Shown: positions 54,012-62,836 of the stretch, piece after piece | Position numbering within the stretch: position 1 is the stretch's first letter | How the letters are laid out: every line of letters begins with the position of its first letter | DNA from: Tissierellia bacterium | Lineage (GTDB): Bacteria; Bacillota; Clostridia; Tissierellales; Peptoniphilaceae | Direction of reading: 5' to 3' | DNA: 64,000 bases | NCBI GenBank assembly: GCA_030538075.1 | Contig: JAUNUQ010000002.1 | Location: forward strand, 1 to 64,000 | The notes under the pieces: generated by a model | Databases searched by the model: none | Told to the model about the DNA's origin: nothing | What the model saw: the letters and a program-made list of their open reading frames with translations, nothing else | Program-made: the position numbers and the translations under genes

Positions 54012-54302
54012 ATGACTTCTAACGATACAGACCTTGAACGATTACACTATAGTGCAGAATGGCTCAAAGCTCTTGCACATCCGATGCGTTTATGTATTGT
54101 ACAGGGACTGATTAAAGAGAGCAGCTGTAGTGTAAATTACATTCGAGAAATTCTTGGACTTCCGCAATCAACTGTTTCACAGCATCTTCAAGTACTGCGC
54201 CATGCGGGAATCGTCAAGGGAGCAAAAACAGGCACCATGATTCACTATAGTATTTCTGATGACCGGGTAATAGACTTACTTAGAATAATTGAATTGGCCT
54301 AG
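54012..54302 (+). CDS. ArsR-family regulator
   Basis: 96 residues: LKALAHPMRLCIVQGLIKES, recognition helix LGLPQSTVSQHLQVLRHAG, then the wing KTGTMIHYSISDDRV. The classical ELCVCDL metal motif is missing; cysteines occur only in MRLCIV and ESSCSV, so it may not sense arsenic or cadmium. It is followed 120 nt later by a peptide-binding lipoprotein gene in the same direction, a possible target. Confidence 0.85.
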   Translation: MTSNDTDLERLHYSAEWLKALAHPMRLCIVQGLIKESSCSVNYIREILGLPQSTVSQHLQVLRHAGIVKGAKTGTMIHYSISDDRVIDLLRIIELA

Positions 54303-54422
54303 CGGTATATTCTGCTCTGATGAATGGGTCGATTCTTCAGTGAGGATTATCTGAAATCCTAATTCTGATCCTGCGACTATATTTTACTCAATTGGGTATA
54401 AAGCCACCATGGAGGTGGCGTA

Positions 54423-56198
54423 ATGAAGAAATATCTAAAAGGTCTTATATTGATTTGTATTCTGGCCTTGATGCTGGTTACGGCTTGTGGGAAAGAAACA
54501 GAACGAACGGAAGTCCAAGCTGACCAGACAGAGCAAGTTCAGGAGGAAAATGCAACAGAGGAATCAACAGAACCAGAAGAGACTTCAGGAGAGATCGTCA
54601 TCAATCCAGAGGATTCTACCGGTTCCAAGGCTGTTGAGACAGGCCAGCACCTAAATGCCTATTCCTATGACTATTCACCGTCATTGGATCCCGCTAACTT
54701 AAAGAATTACCAGGACAAACAGTTTGTGTTCAATATTTTGGAGCCTTTGGTTTTGACGGAGATTGATGAGAGCGGGGATTTGATCGTGCATCCTGGCGCA
54801 GCAAAAGTTTGGAAGGCCAACTTCAATTCCACCGTATACACCTTTACGATTCGTGACTTTAACTGGTCTGACGGTACACCGGTCAGCGCATATGACTACG
54901 AATATGGGATTAAGCGGGTTATGGATGCCAGCGCTACAAGTGTCTATCAATCCGATCTGTTCTTAGTGGATGGTTATAATAATCTATTAGATGGAAAGAT
55001 CTCGATCGAGGAGTTTGGCGTAAAAGCCCTCGATGATAAGACCTTGGAGATTCGGGCGAATATCATCGACGAGTATCCAGTATTTAGTGCCTTTGCCCAC
55101 CCATCTTTCCTGCCTGCACGAAAGGATCTGGTTGAGCAGCATGGCGCCCTATACGGCACTGCACCAGAGTATACCGTATCAAATGGCCCATTTCTATTTG
55201 ATTCAATTACCTCAGATGAATCAGGGAGTTCGATGGTCTTCAAGAAGAACATGGACTACTGGAATGGGGGAGCCGTTGCCCTCGACATCGTGAATGTGAA
55301 GGACTATGAATACGAAGAGGAGATGATGGAGGATTTTGAAGGGGGTATTCTAGATGAGGCCTATATCTATGATCGCGCCTATGCGGAGTTTCTGGAGCAA
55401 AGTCCAGAATTCAATGGCAATAGAGCCCTGTCTAGCGAGTCCTCGTTCTTAGCCTTTAATATGAGCCGCGTACCAGAAGCCAAAGTCAGGCGCGCAATTT
55501 CCGCAGCCATTGATCGAAGTATGCTCTCTGAGTACATGTATCCCTATATGACAGAACCAGTATACAGTGCAATCAGCCCGGTGGTCTTTGCAGGTTCAAA
55601 GAATTACGCATCGACATTTCCTGATAATATGGTGGACAAACTCCTTGACCAGGTCCCCGATCCAAAAGCTCTCCTCACAGAAGGGCTTGGGGGTGCTGAT
55701 CCAGCCACGACGGTCTTTGAGTTGATGACCCTGTCGACTTCGGATTACAATCTGAGAATTGCAGATTTCTTGAAACAAGAATTGGAGACCAAACTGGGAG
55801 TCCAAGTCAATATTAAACCCGTCAATGACTCTGAATACAATACCGCTTTTAATGGAACGGGGGAATTTGATATGGCGATCTTCTTCACCAGCCCTGTCCA
55901 CTCCGTTCCAGGTCAGGCTCTGGATTTTATGCTCCAGATTTACAATTCCTACCCTGGGCTCTACTACTCCAGCGACCGCTTTGACGATCTATTCATCAAG
56001 GCGGCAGAGCAGAGGGATGATGGTAGGAGAATACAGCTGTATCACGAACTAGATGAGCTTCTAGTCGTGGAGGAGGCCGCATTGGTCCCCCTACTAGTGG
56101 ACTACGCGGAGCATTTTTCCAAAAATTATGTACAGGGTTATTCCGTTCATGAGTTCGTCAATATGGCGTGGAGAAGTGTCCACACTGAAGGTAGATAA
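54423..56198 (+). CDS. Peptide ABC transporter substrate-binding lipoprotein (OppA-like), orphan
   Basis: 591 residues. Lipobox LMLVTAC (Cys22), acidic linker, then a family 5 solute-binding domain: DPANLKNYQDKQFVFNILEP, YTFTIRDFNWSDGTPVSAYD, VSNGPFLFDS, KVRRAISAAIDRSML. Such proteins bind oligopeptides or similar. No permease or ATPase gene is adjacent, so it either uses a transporter encoded elsewhere or has a sensing role. Confidence 0.88.
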   Translation: MKKYLKGLILICILALMLVTACGKETERTEVQADQTEQVQEENATEESTEPEETSGEIVINPEDSTGSKAVETGQHLNAYSYDYSPSLDPANLKNYQDKQFVFNILEPLVLTEIDESGDLIVHPGAAKVWKANFNSTVYTFTIRDFNWSDGTPVSAYDYEYGIKRVMDASATSVYQSDLFLVDGYNNLLDGKISIEEFGVKALDDKTLEIRANIIDEYPVFSAFAHPSFLPARKDLVEQHGALYGTAPEYTVSNGPFLFDSITSDESGSSMVFKKNMDYWNGGAVALDIVNVKDYEYEEEMMEDFEGGILDEAYIYDRAYAEFLEQSPEFNGNRALSSESSFLAFNMSRVPEAKVRRAISAAIDRSMLSEYMYPYMTEPVYSAISPVVFAGSKNYASTFPDNMVDKLLDQVPDPKALLTEGLGGADPATTVFELMTLSTSDYNLRIADFLKQELETKLGVQVNIKPVNDSEYNTAFNGTGEFDMAIFFTSPVHSVPGQALDFMLQIYNSYPGLYYSSDRFDDLFIKAAEQRDDGRRIQLYHELDELLVVEEAALVPLLVDYAEHFSKNYVQGYSVHEFVNMAWRSVHTEGR

Positions 56199-56216
56199 TG
56201 ATCTGCATGATGATAG

Positions 56217-56265
56217 GACAGCCCCCGAGGAGACTGCAATAGAGCAATCTCCCTGGGGGCTGTCC
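56217..56265. terminator. Terminator between the OppA-like gene and prxU
   Basis: GGACAGCCCCC (56217-56227) pairs with GGGGGCTGTCC (56255-56265), with additional internal pairing. Confidence 0.75.
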
Positions 56266-56300
56266 TGATTCTTTATCGAGGAGTGATGCATTTGGTATAT

Positions 56301-56909
56301 TTATCTAGCTTCGTCGACCTTCCAAGTCTTCCATACATTCCCGATGAGTTCATCACTTGGTTTTAAGGTCTGCTTACCCGGGGTCCAACCTGCGGGAGCA
56401 GCTTCAGCTCCATTGGTCTTGCGGTTCATCTGATATCCCTGGATTTGACGGAGTACCTCATCTACATTTCTACCAACGGCTGGGCTTAGCACTTCAAAAG
56501 CCTGTAATACGCCATCTGGATCGATGATAAAGCTACCCCGTACATCCACGCCGCCCTCTTCATCATAGACCTCGAAGAGTTCACCCAGGCGTCCACCTGC
56601 GTCAGAACCGAGGACATAGGGCACACCTCCATCGACCATATGGGAGATTTCTTCTTCATCCCACACTTTGTGTACATAGGGGCTGTCCGTGGAGATTCCC
56701 AATACTTCGATACCCAGTTCCTGAATTTCAGCATATCTGTCGGCAACTGTCGACACTTCCGTACCTCAGACAAAAGTGAAGTCACCTGGATAGAAGAAGA
56801 TCCACAGCCATTTTCCCTTGTAATCCGATAGGGAGACCTTAGTCACTTTCCCATTACAATATGCCGGAATTGTAAACTCCGGTACCAATTTTCCAACTCT
56901 TGTGCTCAT
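56301..56909 (-). CDS. prxU: Selenocysteine-containing peroxiredoxin (in-frame UGA at codon 48)
   Basis: A 202-residue AhpC/Prx-type peroxiredoxin if the in-frame TGA (56768-56766, minus strand) is read as selenocysteine. The context is FYPGDFTFV-U-GTEVSTVADRYAEI, where peroxiredoxins have FYPxDFTFVCPTE, so the UGA is exactly at the peroxidatic cysteine. Both sides align in one frame without indels. Selenoprotein peroxiredoxins are known in amino-acid-fermenting Clostridia. AAGGAGG precedes ATG 56909. The usual C-terminal resolving cysteine (VCP) is replaced by EAAPAGWTPG; the only remaining cysteine is C18. A hairpin follows the UGA. It probably reduces peroxides with a thiol partner. Confidence 0.9.
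56738..56755 (-). promoter_or_regulatory. Candidate bacterial SECIS hairpin in prxU
   Basis: On the minus strand, TGTCG (56755-56751) and CGACA (56742-56738) form a stem around an 8-nt loop (ACAGTTGC), starting 10 nt after the UGA, as expected for a bSECIS that recruits SelB. The stem is short, so boundaries are uncertain. Confidence 0.5.
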
Positions 56910-57039
56910 TCAATATCCTCCTTGTTATTTCGTTCGACGGGAAATCCCGATAATCCATAAGCATAGCTTATGAAAAAAGATTTAGCATTTACAATTCTTA
57001 TTTTACCCTGTTCTACAGAAATGAAACCAGAAAATTAAA

Positions 57040-57056
57040 ATAAGAATTATTCTTAT
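57040..57056. promoter_or_regulatory. PerR-box-like palindrome upstream of prxU
   Basis: ATAAGAAT-T-ATTCTTAT is a perfect 8-1-8 palindrome; its 7-1-7 core resembles the PerR box (TTATAATNATTATAA). A half-site, AATTCTTAT, recurs at 56993-57001, nearer prxU. The window also encodes a PerR protein (63.6 kb). The remaining 56910-57290 stretch has the inverted repeat CATAAGC-ATA-GCTTATG (56956-56972) but no gene. Confidence 0.5.
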
Positions 57057-57294
57057 ATTATTTATTAAAAACCCAGCTCCTTCGATTCAGAAAATAGCAT
57101 CTATCTCACATGCATATCTGAAGGATCCATAGAGAGGGAATCAGAAGCGGGATAATTGGTGACAAAGAGCTGCCAAATGCAAATGACAGGTTACGAATCG
57201 TCCATTCCGATCGATATTGTAGGATTTATTTCAATGGGAATATAACGAAATGTCCAATCTATCATTAGGAGCTATTCTCAATATAAAATCGTGG

Positions 57295-57300
57295 TATAAT
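57295..57300 (+). promoter_or_regulatory. -10 box of the lrp-type operon
   Basis: TATAAT preceded by TGG, 19 nt before the start codon; the -35 is weak. AGGAGGAGG at 57308-57316 is the ribosome site. Confidence 0.5.
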
Positions 57301-57318
57301 GACTAAAAGGAGGAGGAA

Positions 57319-57783
57319 ATGGACGAACTGGATATCAAAATTTTAAATTTACTTCTGCATGATGGGAAGATGACCCATGAGGAGATTTCCTCCCGATTGA
57401 ATCTGTCGAGGCCTGCGATTCATAGGAGGATCAACAACCTGATGGCAGAGGGAGTCATAAAAGGATATAGCGTGTTGCTCGATTGGAGTGAGCTGGGGTT
57501 CAAAATTGACACCTTCATTCTCGTCGATGTCAAGACGCATAATTTTAATGTGCTGATAGACCGTATTATGAGTCTACGAGATGCGGACTATATCATTCGC
57601 AACGGCTATCGAGTGACGGGCAGCAGCTGTATTCTGCTCAGAGTGGCAGCAAAGTCCACCAACGACCTGACTCGATTGCACGATCGGATGAAAGAGATGG
57701 ACGAGGTGGTCGATACAAATACCATGCTCGTATTGCAAAAGATCCGCCGAGAGTTGATCGGGATCAGGGAAGAGAATCAGTAA
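57319..57783 (+). CDS. Lrp/AsnC-family regulator
   Basis: 154 residues: N-terminal helix-turn-helix (MDELDIKILNLLLHDGKMTH, EEISSRLNLSRPAIHRRINN) and a C-terminal RAM effector domain (FILVDVKTHNF, YRVTGSSCILLRVA). It heads the cluster for hydroxyproline/P5C use, 33 nt before the dehydrogenase, so it likely senses an amino acid of that pathway. Confidence 0.9.
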   Translation: MDELDIKILNLLLHDGKMTHEEISSRLNLSRPAIHRRINNLMAEGVIKGYSVLLDWSELGFKIDTFILVDVKTHNFNVLIDRIMSLRDADYIIRNGYRVTGSSCILLRVAAKSTNDLTRLHDRMKEMDEVVDTNTMLVLQKIRRELIGIREENQ

Positions 57784-57816
57784 TGCTGATGATATGGAAA
57801 CAGGAGGAGAAAGACG

Positions 57817-59409
57817 ATGAATAACAGTTATGCGAAGGTGCATCCCTTCGTCAACGAAAAAGTATTGACTTATGAAGAAAACAGCTTAGAATATCAAGAG
57901 CTCATCCGAGAATACGACAGGATGAAATCAGAGAGGATTTCCATTCCCCTGGTGATCGGCGGCAGGGAGATTCATACGGAGAAAAAGGGAGTATGCGTCA
58001 TACCCCATGATAAGAACCATGTCTTAGCGGAATTTTCGATGGCCGGCGCCAAAGAGGCAGAGGAGGCGATAGAAGCAGCGCTGGAAGCAAAAGTGAAATG
58101 GGACAAGATCCCTTGGGATGAACGCGCCTCCATTTTTATGCGTGCCGCAGCCCTTGCTTCTGGCTCCTATCGCTCAAAGCTCAATGCGGCGACGATGTTG
58201 GGACAGAGTAAGACCTATCGCCAGACAGAGATTGACGCAGCGGCAGAGCTCTGCGATTTCTTCCGCAGCAATGCGAGACTGCTTCATGATATCTATGCAA
58301 ATCAACCCCTATCACCGGATACGCACTGGAACCGGGTCGACTACAGACCGCTAGAAGGCTTTATTTTTGCTGTTTCCCCTTTTAACTTTACATCCATCGC
58401 GGCGAACTTGGCTGGCGCACCGGCTATTGCTGGGAATACCGTTGTTTGGAAGCCCTCTTCCACGGCTGTGTACTCCAACTGGATCGTCTATCAACTCTTT
58501 AATGAAGCGGGTCTGCCCGATGGGGTTATCAACTTCATCCCGGCGTCCTCTGGGGACATCTCCGATGTGATCTTCCAGAATAAGCATTTGGCAGGGGTGC
58601 ATTTCACTGGCTCCACAGCGACTTTTAACCAGATGTTTCGGACGGTTGGCGAGAATATTGACCTGTATCGCACTTATCCCAGACTCGTCGGAGAAACAGG
58701 CGGGAAGAATTTTGTCGTCGCCCATGAATCTGCGAATCTAAAGTTGCTGGCCAGAGGCCTACGTGATGGTGCGTTTGAATTCCAAGGACAAAAATGCTCA
58801 GCGGCCTCCCGCGCCTATATTCCCGTAAAGGTCTGGCCTCAACTGAAGGAAATCCTGATCGAAGACATGAAAACCGTCAAGATGGGCGATGTTCGAGAGC
58901 GGGACACCTTCTTAGGTGCGGTGATCGATACAGCCTCCTTCAATCGAATTAAGGGGTATATCGAAGCTGCCAAGGAATCCGATCAAGCGGAGATCATCTA
59001 TGGCGGAAATTGTGATGATCATGTAGGATATTTTGTGGAACCCACTATCATCCTGACAACTGACCCTCATTTTCTCACTATGGAAGAAGAGATCTTTGGA
59101 CCGGTGTTGACGGTCTATCTATATGATCAAGACTATGATGAGCTCCTAGAGCTAGTGGATAATACCTCCCAGTATGGCTTGACCGGATCCATCTTTGCAG
59201 AGGATCGCTATGCGATCGTCCGCGCGCAGGAGGTACTGGTGAATGCAGCGGGCAATTTCTATGTAAATGTCAGGCCGACCGGAGCTGTAGTGGGACAACA
59301 GCCCTTTGGTGGAGCTAGAAAATCTGGCACCAATGATAAGGCAGGTGCCTTGAACAATATGCTTCGATGGCTCAGTCCTCGAGCGATCAAGGAAGAATAT
59401 TTAAAATAG
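57817..59409 (+). CDS. 1-pyrroline-5-carboxylate dehydrogenase (glutamate semialdehyde dehydrogenase)
   Basis: 530 residues, the long P5C-dehydrogenase type. Catalytic C327 (EFQGQKCSAASRAY) and E293 (RLVGETGGKNFV), AVSPFNFTSIAANLAGAPAI, VWKPSSTAVYSNW, and VNVRPTGAVVGQQPFGGARK. It oxidises P5C/glutamate semialdehyde to glutamate with NAD. In this operon the P5C would come from hydroxyproline by HypD. Confidence 0.92.
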   Translation: MNNSYAKVHPFVNEKVLTYEENSLEYQELIREYDRMKSERISIPLVIGGREIHTEKKGVCVIPHDKNHVLAEFSMAGAKEAEEAIEAALEAKVKWDKIPWDERASIFMRAAALASGSYRSKLNAATMLGQSKTYRQTEIDAAAELCDFFRSNARLLHDIYANQPLSPDTHWNRVDYRPLEGFIFAVSPFNFTSIAANLAGAPAIAGNTVVWKPSSTAVYSNWIVYQLFNEAGLPDGVINFIPASSGDISDVIFQNKHLAGVHFTGSTATFNQMFRTVGENIDLYRTYPRLVGETGGKNFVVAHESANLKLLARGLRDGAFEFQGQKCSAASRAYIPVKVWPQLKEILIEDMKTVKMGDVRERDTFLGAVIDTASFNRIKGYIEAAKESDQAEIIYGGNCDDHVGYFVEPTIILTTDPHFLTMEEEIFGPVLTVYLYDQDYDELLELVDNTSQYGLTGSIFAEDRYAIVRAQEVLVNAAGNFYVNVRPTGAVVGQQPFGGARKSGTNDKAGALNNMLRWLSPRAIKEEYLK

Positions 59410-59423
59410 GAAGTGGTGATGGG

Positions 59424-60323
59424 ATGGAAGGCACGATCTTTAATATTCAAAAGTTCTCCATCCACGATGGTCCCGGGATTCGGACGACGATCTTTTTAAA
59501 GGGATGCCCTCTGCATTGCCTATGGTGTCATAATCCGGAGGGAATGAACCCAAAGATCGAGTTGATCTACTATGAGGATCGCTGCAAGAGATGTGGGGCT
59601 TGCATCCTTGCATGTAAATTTGGGGTCCTCTCAATGGGTGAGAATGCCTTGGAGCTGGACCGCGACAAGTGCACCGCTTGCGGGAAATGCCAAGAGGCAT
59701 GTAATTACGGCGCCATCGAACTGGCAGGGAAAGAAGCCTCCATCCAACATATTGTGGATGAGGTGATGAAGGATTGGGTATTTTACAAAAACTCTGGAGG
59801 TGGGGTCACCATCTCTGGAGGTGAGCCCTTTATGCAGTGGAAATTTATGCTGGAGCTGGTGAAGGCTTTAAAGGCAAAGGGCGTACACGTGGCTGTGGAT
59901 ACCTCCGGATATACCCTGTGGCGCAGGATTCAAGAGGTGGCAAGCTATACGGATCTCTTCTTGTATGATCTAAAACTGATCGACAATGAGAAACACTTGA
60001 AATATATTGGCGTGGATAACACCGCCATCTTGGACAATCTGATGAAGCTCTCAGAGAGTGGGGCCAAGATACGATTGCGGATTCCCCTGATCAAAGGGGT
60101 GAACGACTCGCCGAAGGACTTGGATGACACCGTGGAATTTGTCAAATGTCTCCGATTGGAGGATATTCAGATCCTTCGATACCATAGCATGGGGATGGAA
60201 AAATACCCACGTCTAAATGAAGAGTATCAGATGCAGGGAGACGAAGTGCCCGAACCAGTCGTCGTCGAGGAATTCGCCGAGCGCCTTCGAGCACTGGGAA
60301 ATACCGTGAGCATCGGAGGTTAG
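59424..60323 (+). CDS. Glycyl-radical enzyme activase (HypD-activating radical SAM enzyme)
   Basis: 299 residues. Radical SAM motif C28-x3-C32-x2-C35 (KGCPLHCLWCHNPEG) and two ferredoxin-type 4Fe-4S sites (C54, C57, C60, C64; C83, C86, C89, C93), TISGGEPFMQ and the DLFLYDLKLID region. It generates the glycyl radical on its partner, encoded 37 nt downstream. The start at ATG 59424 is preferred; the frame upstream lies in the end of the dehydrogenase gene. Confidence 0.93.
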   Translation: MEGTIFNIQKFSIHDGPGIRTTIFLKGCPLHCLWCHNPEGMNPKIELIYYEDRCKRCGACILACKFGVLSMGENALELDRDKCTACGKCQEACNYGAIELAGKEASIQHIVDEVMKDWVFYKNSGGGVTISGGEPFMQWKFMLELVKALKAKGVHVAVDTSGYTLWRRIQEVASYTDLFLYDLKLIDNEKHLKYIGVDNTAILDNLMKLSESGAKIRLRIPLIKGVNDSPKDLDDTVEFVKCLRLEDIQILRYHSMGMEKYPRLNEEYQMQGDEVPEPVVVEEFAERLRALGNTVSIGG

Positions 60324-60360
60324 TACATACCCATTCAGGGTTATGTGGAAAGGAGAAGCT

Positions 60361-62721
60361 ATGAAATCGCAGCGAATAGAAGCTCTGAGGCACAAGAGCG
60401 TAAATGAAGTGCCGACGATCTCCATGGAACGTGCAGTCGCGGTAACCGATGCATATAAGAGACATTTGGGAAGTGTCTCCTATCCAGTGCTCAGAGCACT
60501 TGCTTTTAAAGAGATCATGGAGACGAAGACCATTTATTTGGGAGAGGGAGAACTGATCGTTGGAGAACGGGGAGAAGCCCCCTGTGCCACTCCCACCTTC
60601 CCTGAACTCTGCTGTCATACACTACAGGACTTCACGGTTATGGATCAGCGGGAGAAGATCTCCTTTAAGGTCAGACCGGAGTATTTCGACATCCAGCGTG
60701 ATGAGATCATCCCATTTTGGGAGAATCGCTCCACCCGCTATATGATGCTGGAGGAGTTGGATGAGGAGTGGAAGGAAGCCTATGGCGCAGGCATTTTCAC
60801 AGAATTTATGGAGCAACGCGGGCCAGGTCATACTGCGGGAGATGGCAAGATCTACAAAAAGGGATTCCTGAACTTCAAAGAGGAGATCAGAGAAGCCATC
60901 CTCGCTCTGGATTTTTACAATGACCCCGAGGCATATGACAAGAGGGAACAGCTGAAGGCGATGGACATCGCCTGTGATGCGATCATCATCCAGGGTAAGC
61001 GCCATGCGGAAAAGGCCAGGGAACTGGCTGAGGGCGAGGAGAATCCCCTCCGCAAGCAGGAGCTGCTGCAGATCGCAGAAATTTGCGATTGGGTACCTGC
61101 ACATGCGCCGAGAAATTTCCACGAAGCCATCCAGATGTATTGGTTTGTGCATTTGGGTGCGATAACAGAGCTAAACCCATGGGATGCATATAATCCAGGC
61201 AGGCTTGACCAACACCTCTATCCCTTCTATAAAAAGGAAGTGGAAGAGGGGACGATGACGCGGGAAAAAGCAGAGGAGCTCCTTCAATGTCTGTGGATCA
61301 AATTCAATAACCATCCGGCACCTCCAAAGGTGGGCATCACCTTAAAGGAGAGCTCCACCTATTTTGACTTTGCAACCATCAACAGCGGTGGACTCACCAC
61401 CGATGGAGAGGATGGGGTCAATGAAATCAGCTATATCGTCATGGATGTCATTCAGGAGATGCGTATGCTCCAGCCTGGATCCAATGTGCAGATCAGCCAC
61501 AAGACCCCTGAGGAATTCTTGAAACGTGCCATCGACATCACCCGTACCGGATATGGACAGCCCTCGATCTTTAATGCGGACATGGTCGTCAAGGAGATGA
61601 TCGCCATGGGCAAGAGCCTTGAAGATGCCCGTGACGGTGGTACAAGTGGATGCGTGGAAACAGGTGCTTTTGGAAAAGAAGCCTATATCCTGACGGGATA
61701 TTTTAATCTGCCGAAGGTCTTTGAACTGACCTTGAATAATGGGGTCGATCCGAGAACTGGCAAACAGCTGGGACTGAAGACGGGAGAAGCCGCAGAGTTT
61801 GAGACCATTGAAGAACTTTATGAAGCCTTTAAGACACAGCTCAAGCACTTTGTGGATATCAAGATCAAGGGGAATAATATCATTGCCAAGATCTTTGCAG
61901 AAGTCATGCAAGTGCCCTTCCTATCGGTCATCACCGATGACTGTATCAAAAACGGGCTGGACTATAATGCCGGAGGCGCCAGATACAATACCACCTATAT
62001 TCAAGGGGTGGGGATTGGAAATATCACAGATGCCATGTCCGCGGTGAAATACAATGTGTACGATCATCAGAACTTCACCATGGTTGAGTTGATGCAAGCT
62101 GTAAAAGATAATTTTGTCGGCCACGATCGCATTTGGAACCTGGTCATGAACCGAACGCCGAAATACGGAAACGACGATGATTATGCAGACGCCCTTCTGG
62201 TTCAGATCTTCAATGAATACCACGATATGATCGAAGGTAGACCAGCGGGACGAGGTGGACAGCATCATATCAATATGCTTCCGACGACCTGTCATGTCTA
62301 TTTTGGCTCTGTGATCGGAGCGACTCCCGATGGCAGATTGTCGGGCAAGCCCCTGGCCGATGGGATCTCCCCTTCAAAAGGTGCAGACATCAACGGGCCG
62401 ACTGGCGTGATCAAATCCGCCGCCAAGATGGATCATTCCAAGACGGGCGGAACCCTTCTAAATCAAAAATTCATCCCCTCCGTGGTCGCTGGGGAAGAGG
62501 GTCTAAGCGGGATGGCAGCAGTTGTCCGCGGCTATTTTGAACTGGGAGGCCACCATGTACAGTTCAATGTCGTAGGTAGAGACACCCTGCGAAAAGCACA
62601 GGAACATCCAGAGGAATTCAAAGATCTCATCGTCCGGGTTGCAGGCTATAGTGACTATTTCAACAATTTGGACAAGGCCCTACAAGACGAGATCATCGAA
62701 CGAACAGAGCAGTCTGTATAG
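60361..62721 (+). CDS. hypD: trans-4-Hydroxy-L-proline dehydratase (glycyl radical enzyme)
   Basis: 786 residues from ATG 60361 (AAGGAGA upstream). Thiyl Cys431 and Glu433 in GGTSGCVETGAFG, glycyl radical Gly762 in RVAGYSDYF. Counting shows F149, H157, D275, C431, E433, Y447 and T642, each exactly three less than the Clostridioides difficile HypD active-site residues as I recall them (F152, H160, D278, C434, E436, Y450, T645). This is strong support over other glycyl radical dehydratases. It removes water from hydroxyproline to give P5C, which the dehydrogenase upstream can oxidise. Confidence 0.93.
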   Translation: MKSQRIEALRHKSVNEVPTISMERAVAVTDAYKRHLGSVSYPVLRALAFKEIMETKTIYLGEGELIVGERGEAPCATPTFPELCCHTLQDFTVMDQREKISFKVRPEYFDIQRDEIIPFWENRSTRYMMLEELDEEWKEAYGAGIFTEFMEQRGPGHTAGDGKIYKKGFLNFKEEIREAILALDFYNDPEAYDKREQLKAMDIACDAIIIQGKRHAEKARELAEGEENPLRKQELLQIAEICDWVPAHAPRNFHEAIQMYWFVHLGAITELNPWDAYNPGRLDQHLYPFYKKEVEEGTMTREKAEELLQCLWIKFNNHPAPPKVGITLKESSTYFDFATINSGGLTTDGEDGVNEISYIVMDVIQEMRMLQPGSNVQISHKTPEEFLKRAIDITRTGYGQPSIFNADMVVKEMIAMGKSLEDARDGGTSGCVETGAFGKEAYILTGYFNLPKVFELTLNNGVDPRTGKQLGLKTGEAAEFETIEELYEAFKTQLKHFVDIKIKGNNIIAKIFAEVMQVPFLSVITDDCIKNGLDYNAGGARYNTTYIQGVGIGNITDAMSAVKYNVYDHQNFTMVELMQAVKDNFVGHDRIWNLVMNRTPKYGNDDDYADALLVQIFNEYHDMIEGRPAGRGGQHHINMLPTTCHVYFGSVIGATPDGRLSGKPLADGISPSKGADINGPTGVIKSAAKMDHSKTGGTLLNQKFIPSVVAGEEGLSGMAAVVRGYFELGGHHVQFNVVGRDTLRKAQEHPEEFKDLIVRVAGYSDYFNNLDKALQDEIIERTEQSV

Positions 62722-62741
62722 GCCATCTAGGATACAGCAAT

Positions 62742-62781
62742 AAAACTGGGATCAGAGCCATATTCTCTGATCCCAGTTTTT
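62742..62781. terminator. Terminator after hypD
   Basis: AAAACTGGGATCAGAG (62742-62757) pairs with CTCTGATCCCAGTTTT (62765-62780), a perfect 16-bp stem. Confidence 0.9.
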
Positions 62782-62836
62782 GTTATGTTATTGAGAGCAA
62801 TTAGACAAAGCCCCTGCGAGAGAATAATTAGTGCGA

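Noticed and set aside
56301-56909. prxU as a pseudogene split by a stop codon
   Set aside because: The stop is a TGA exactly at the catalytic position, the flanking frame is intact, the ribosome site is good and a hairpin follows. Random decay would not place it there.
60361-62721. Glycyl radical enzyme as pyruvate formate-lyase, choline lyase or glycerol dehydratase
   Set aside because: Seven active-site positions match hydroxyproline dehydratase with a constant offset, and the P5C dehydrogenase neighbour fits only that reaction.
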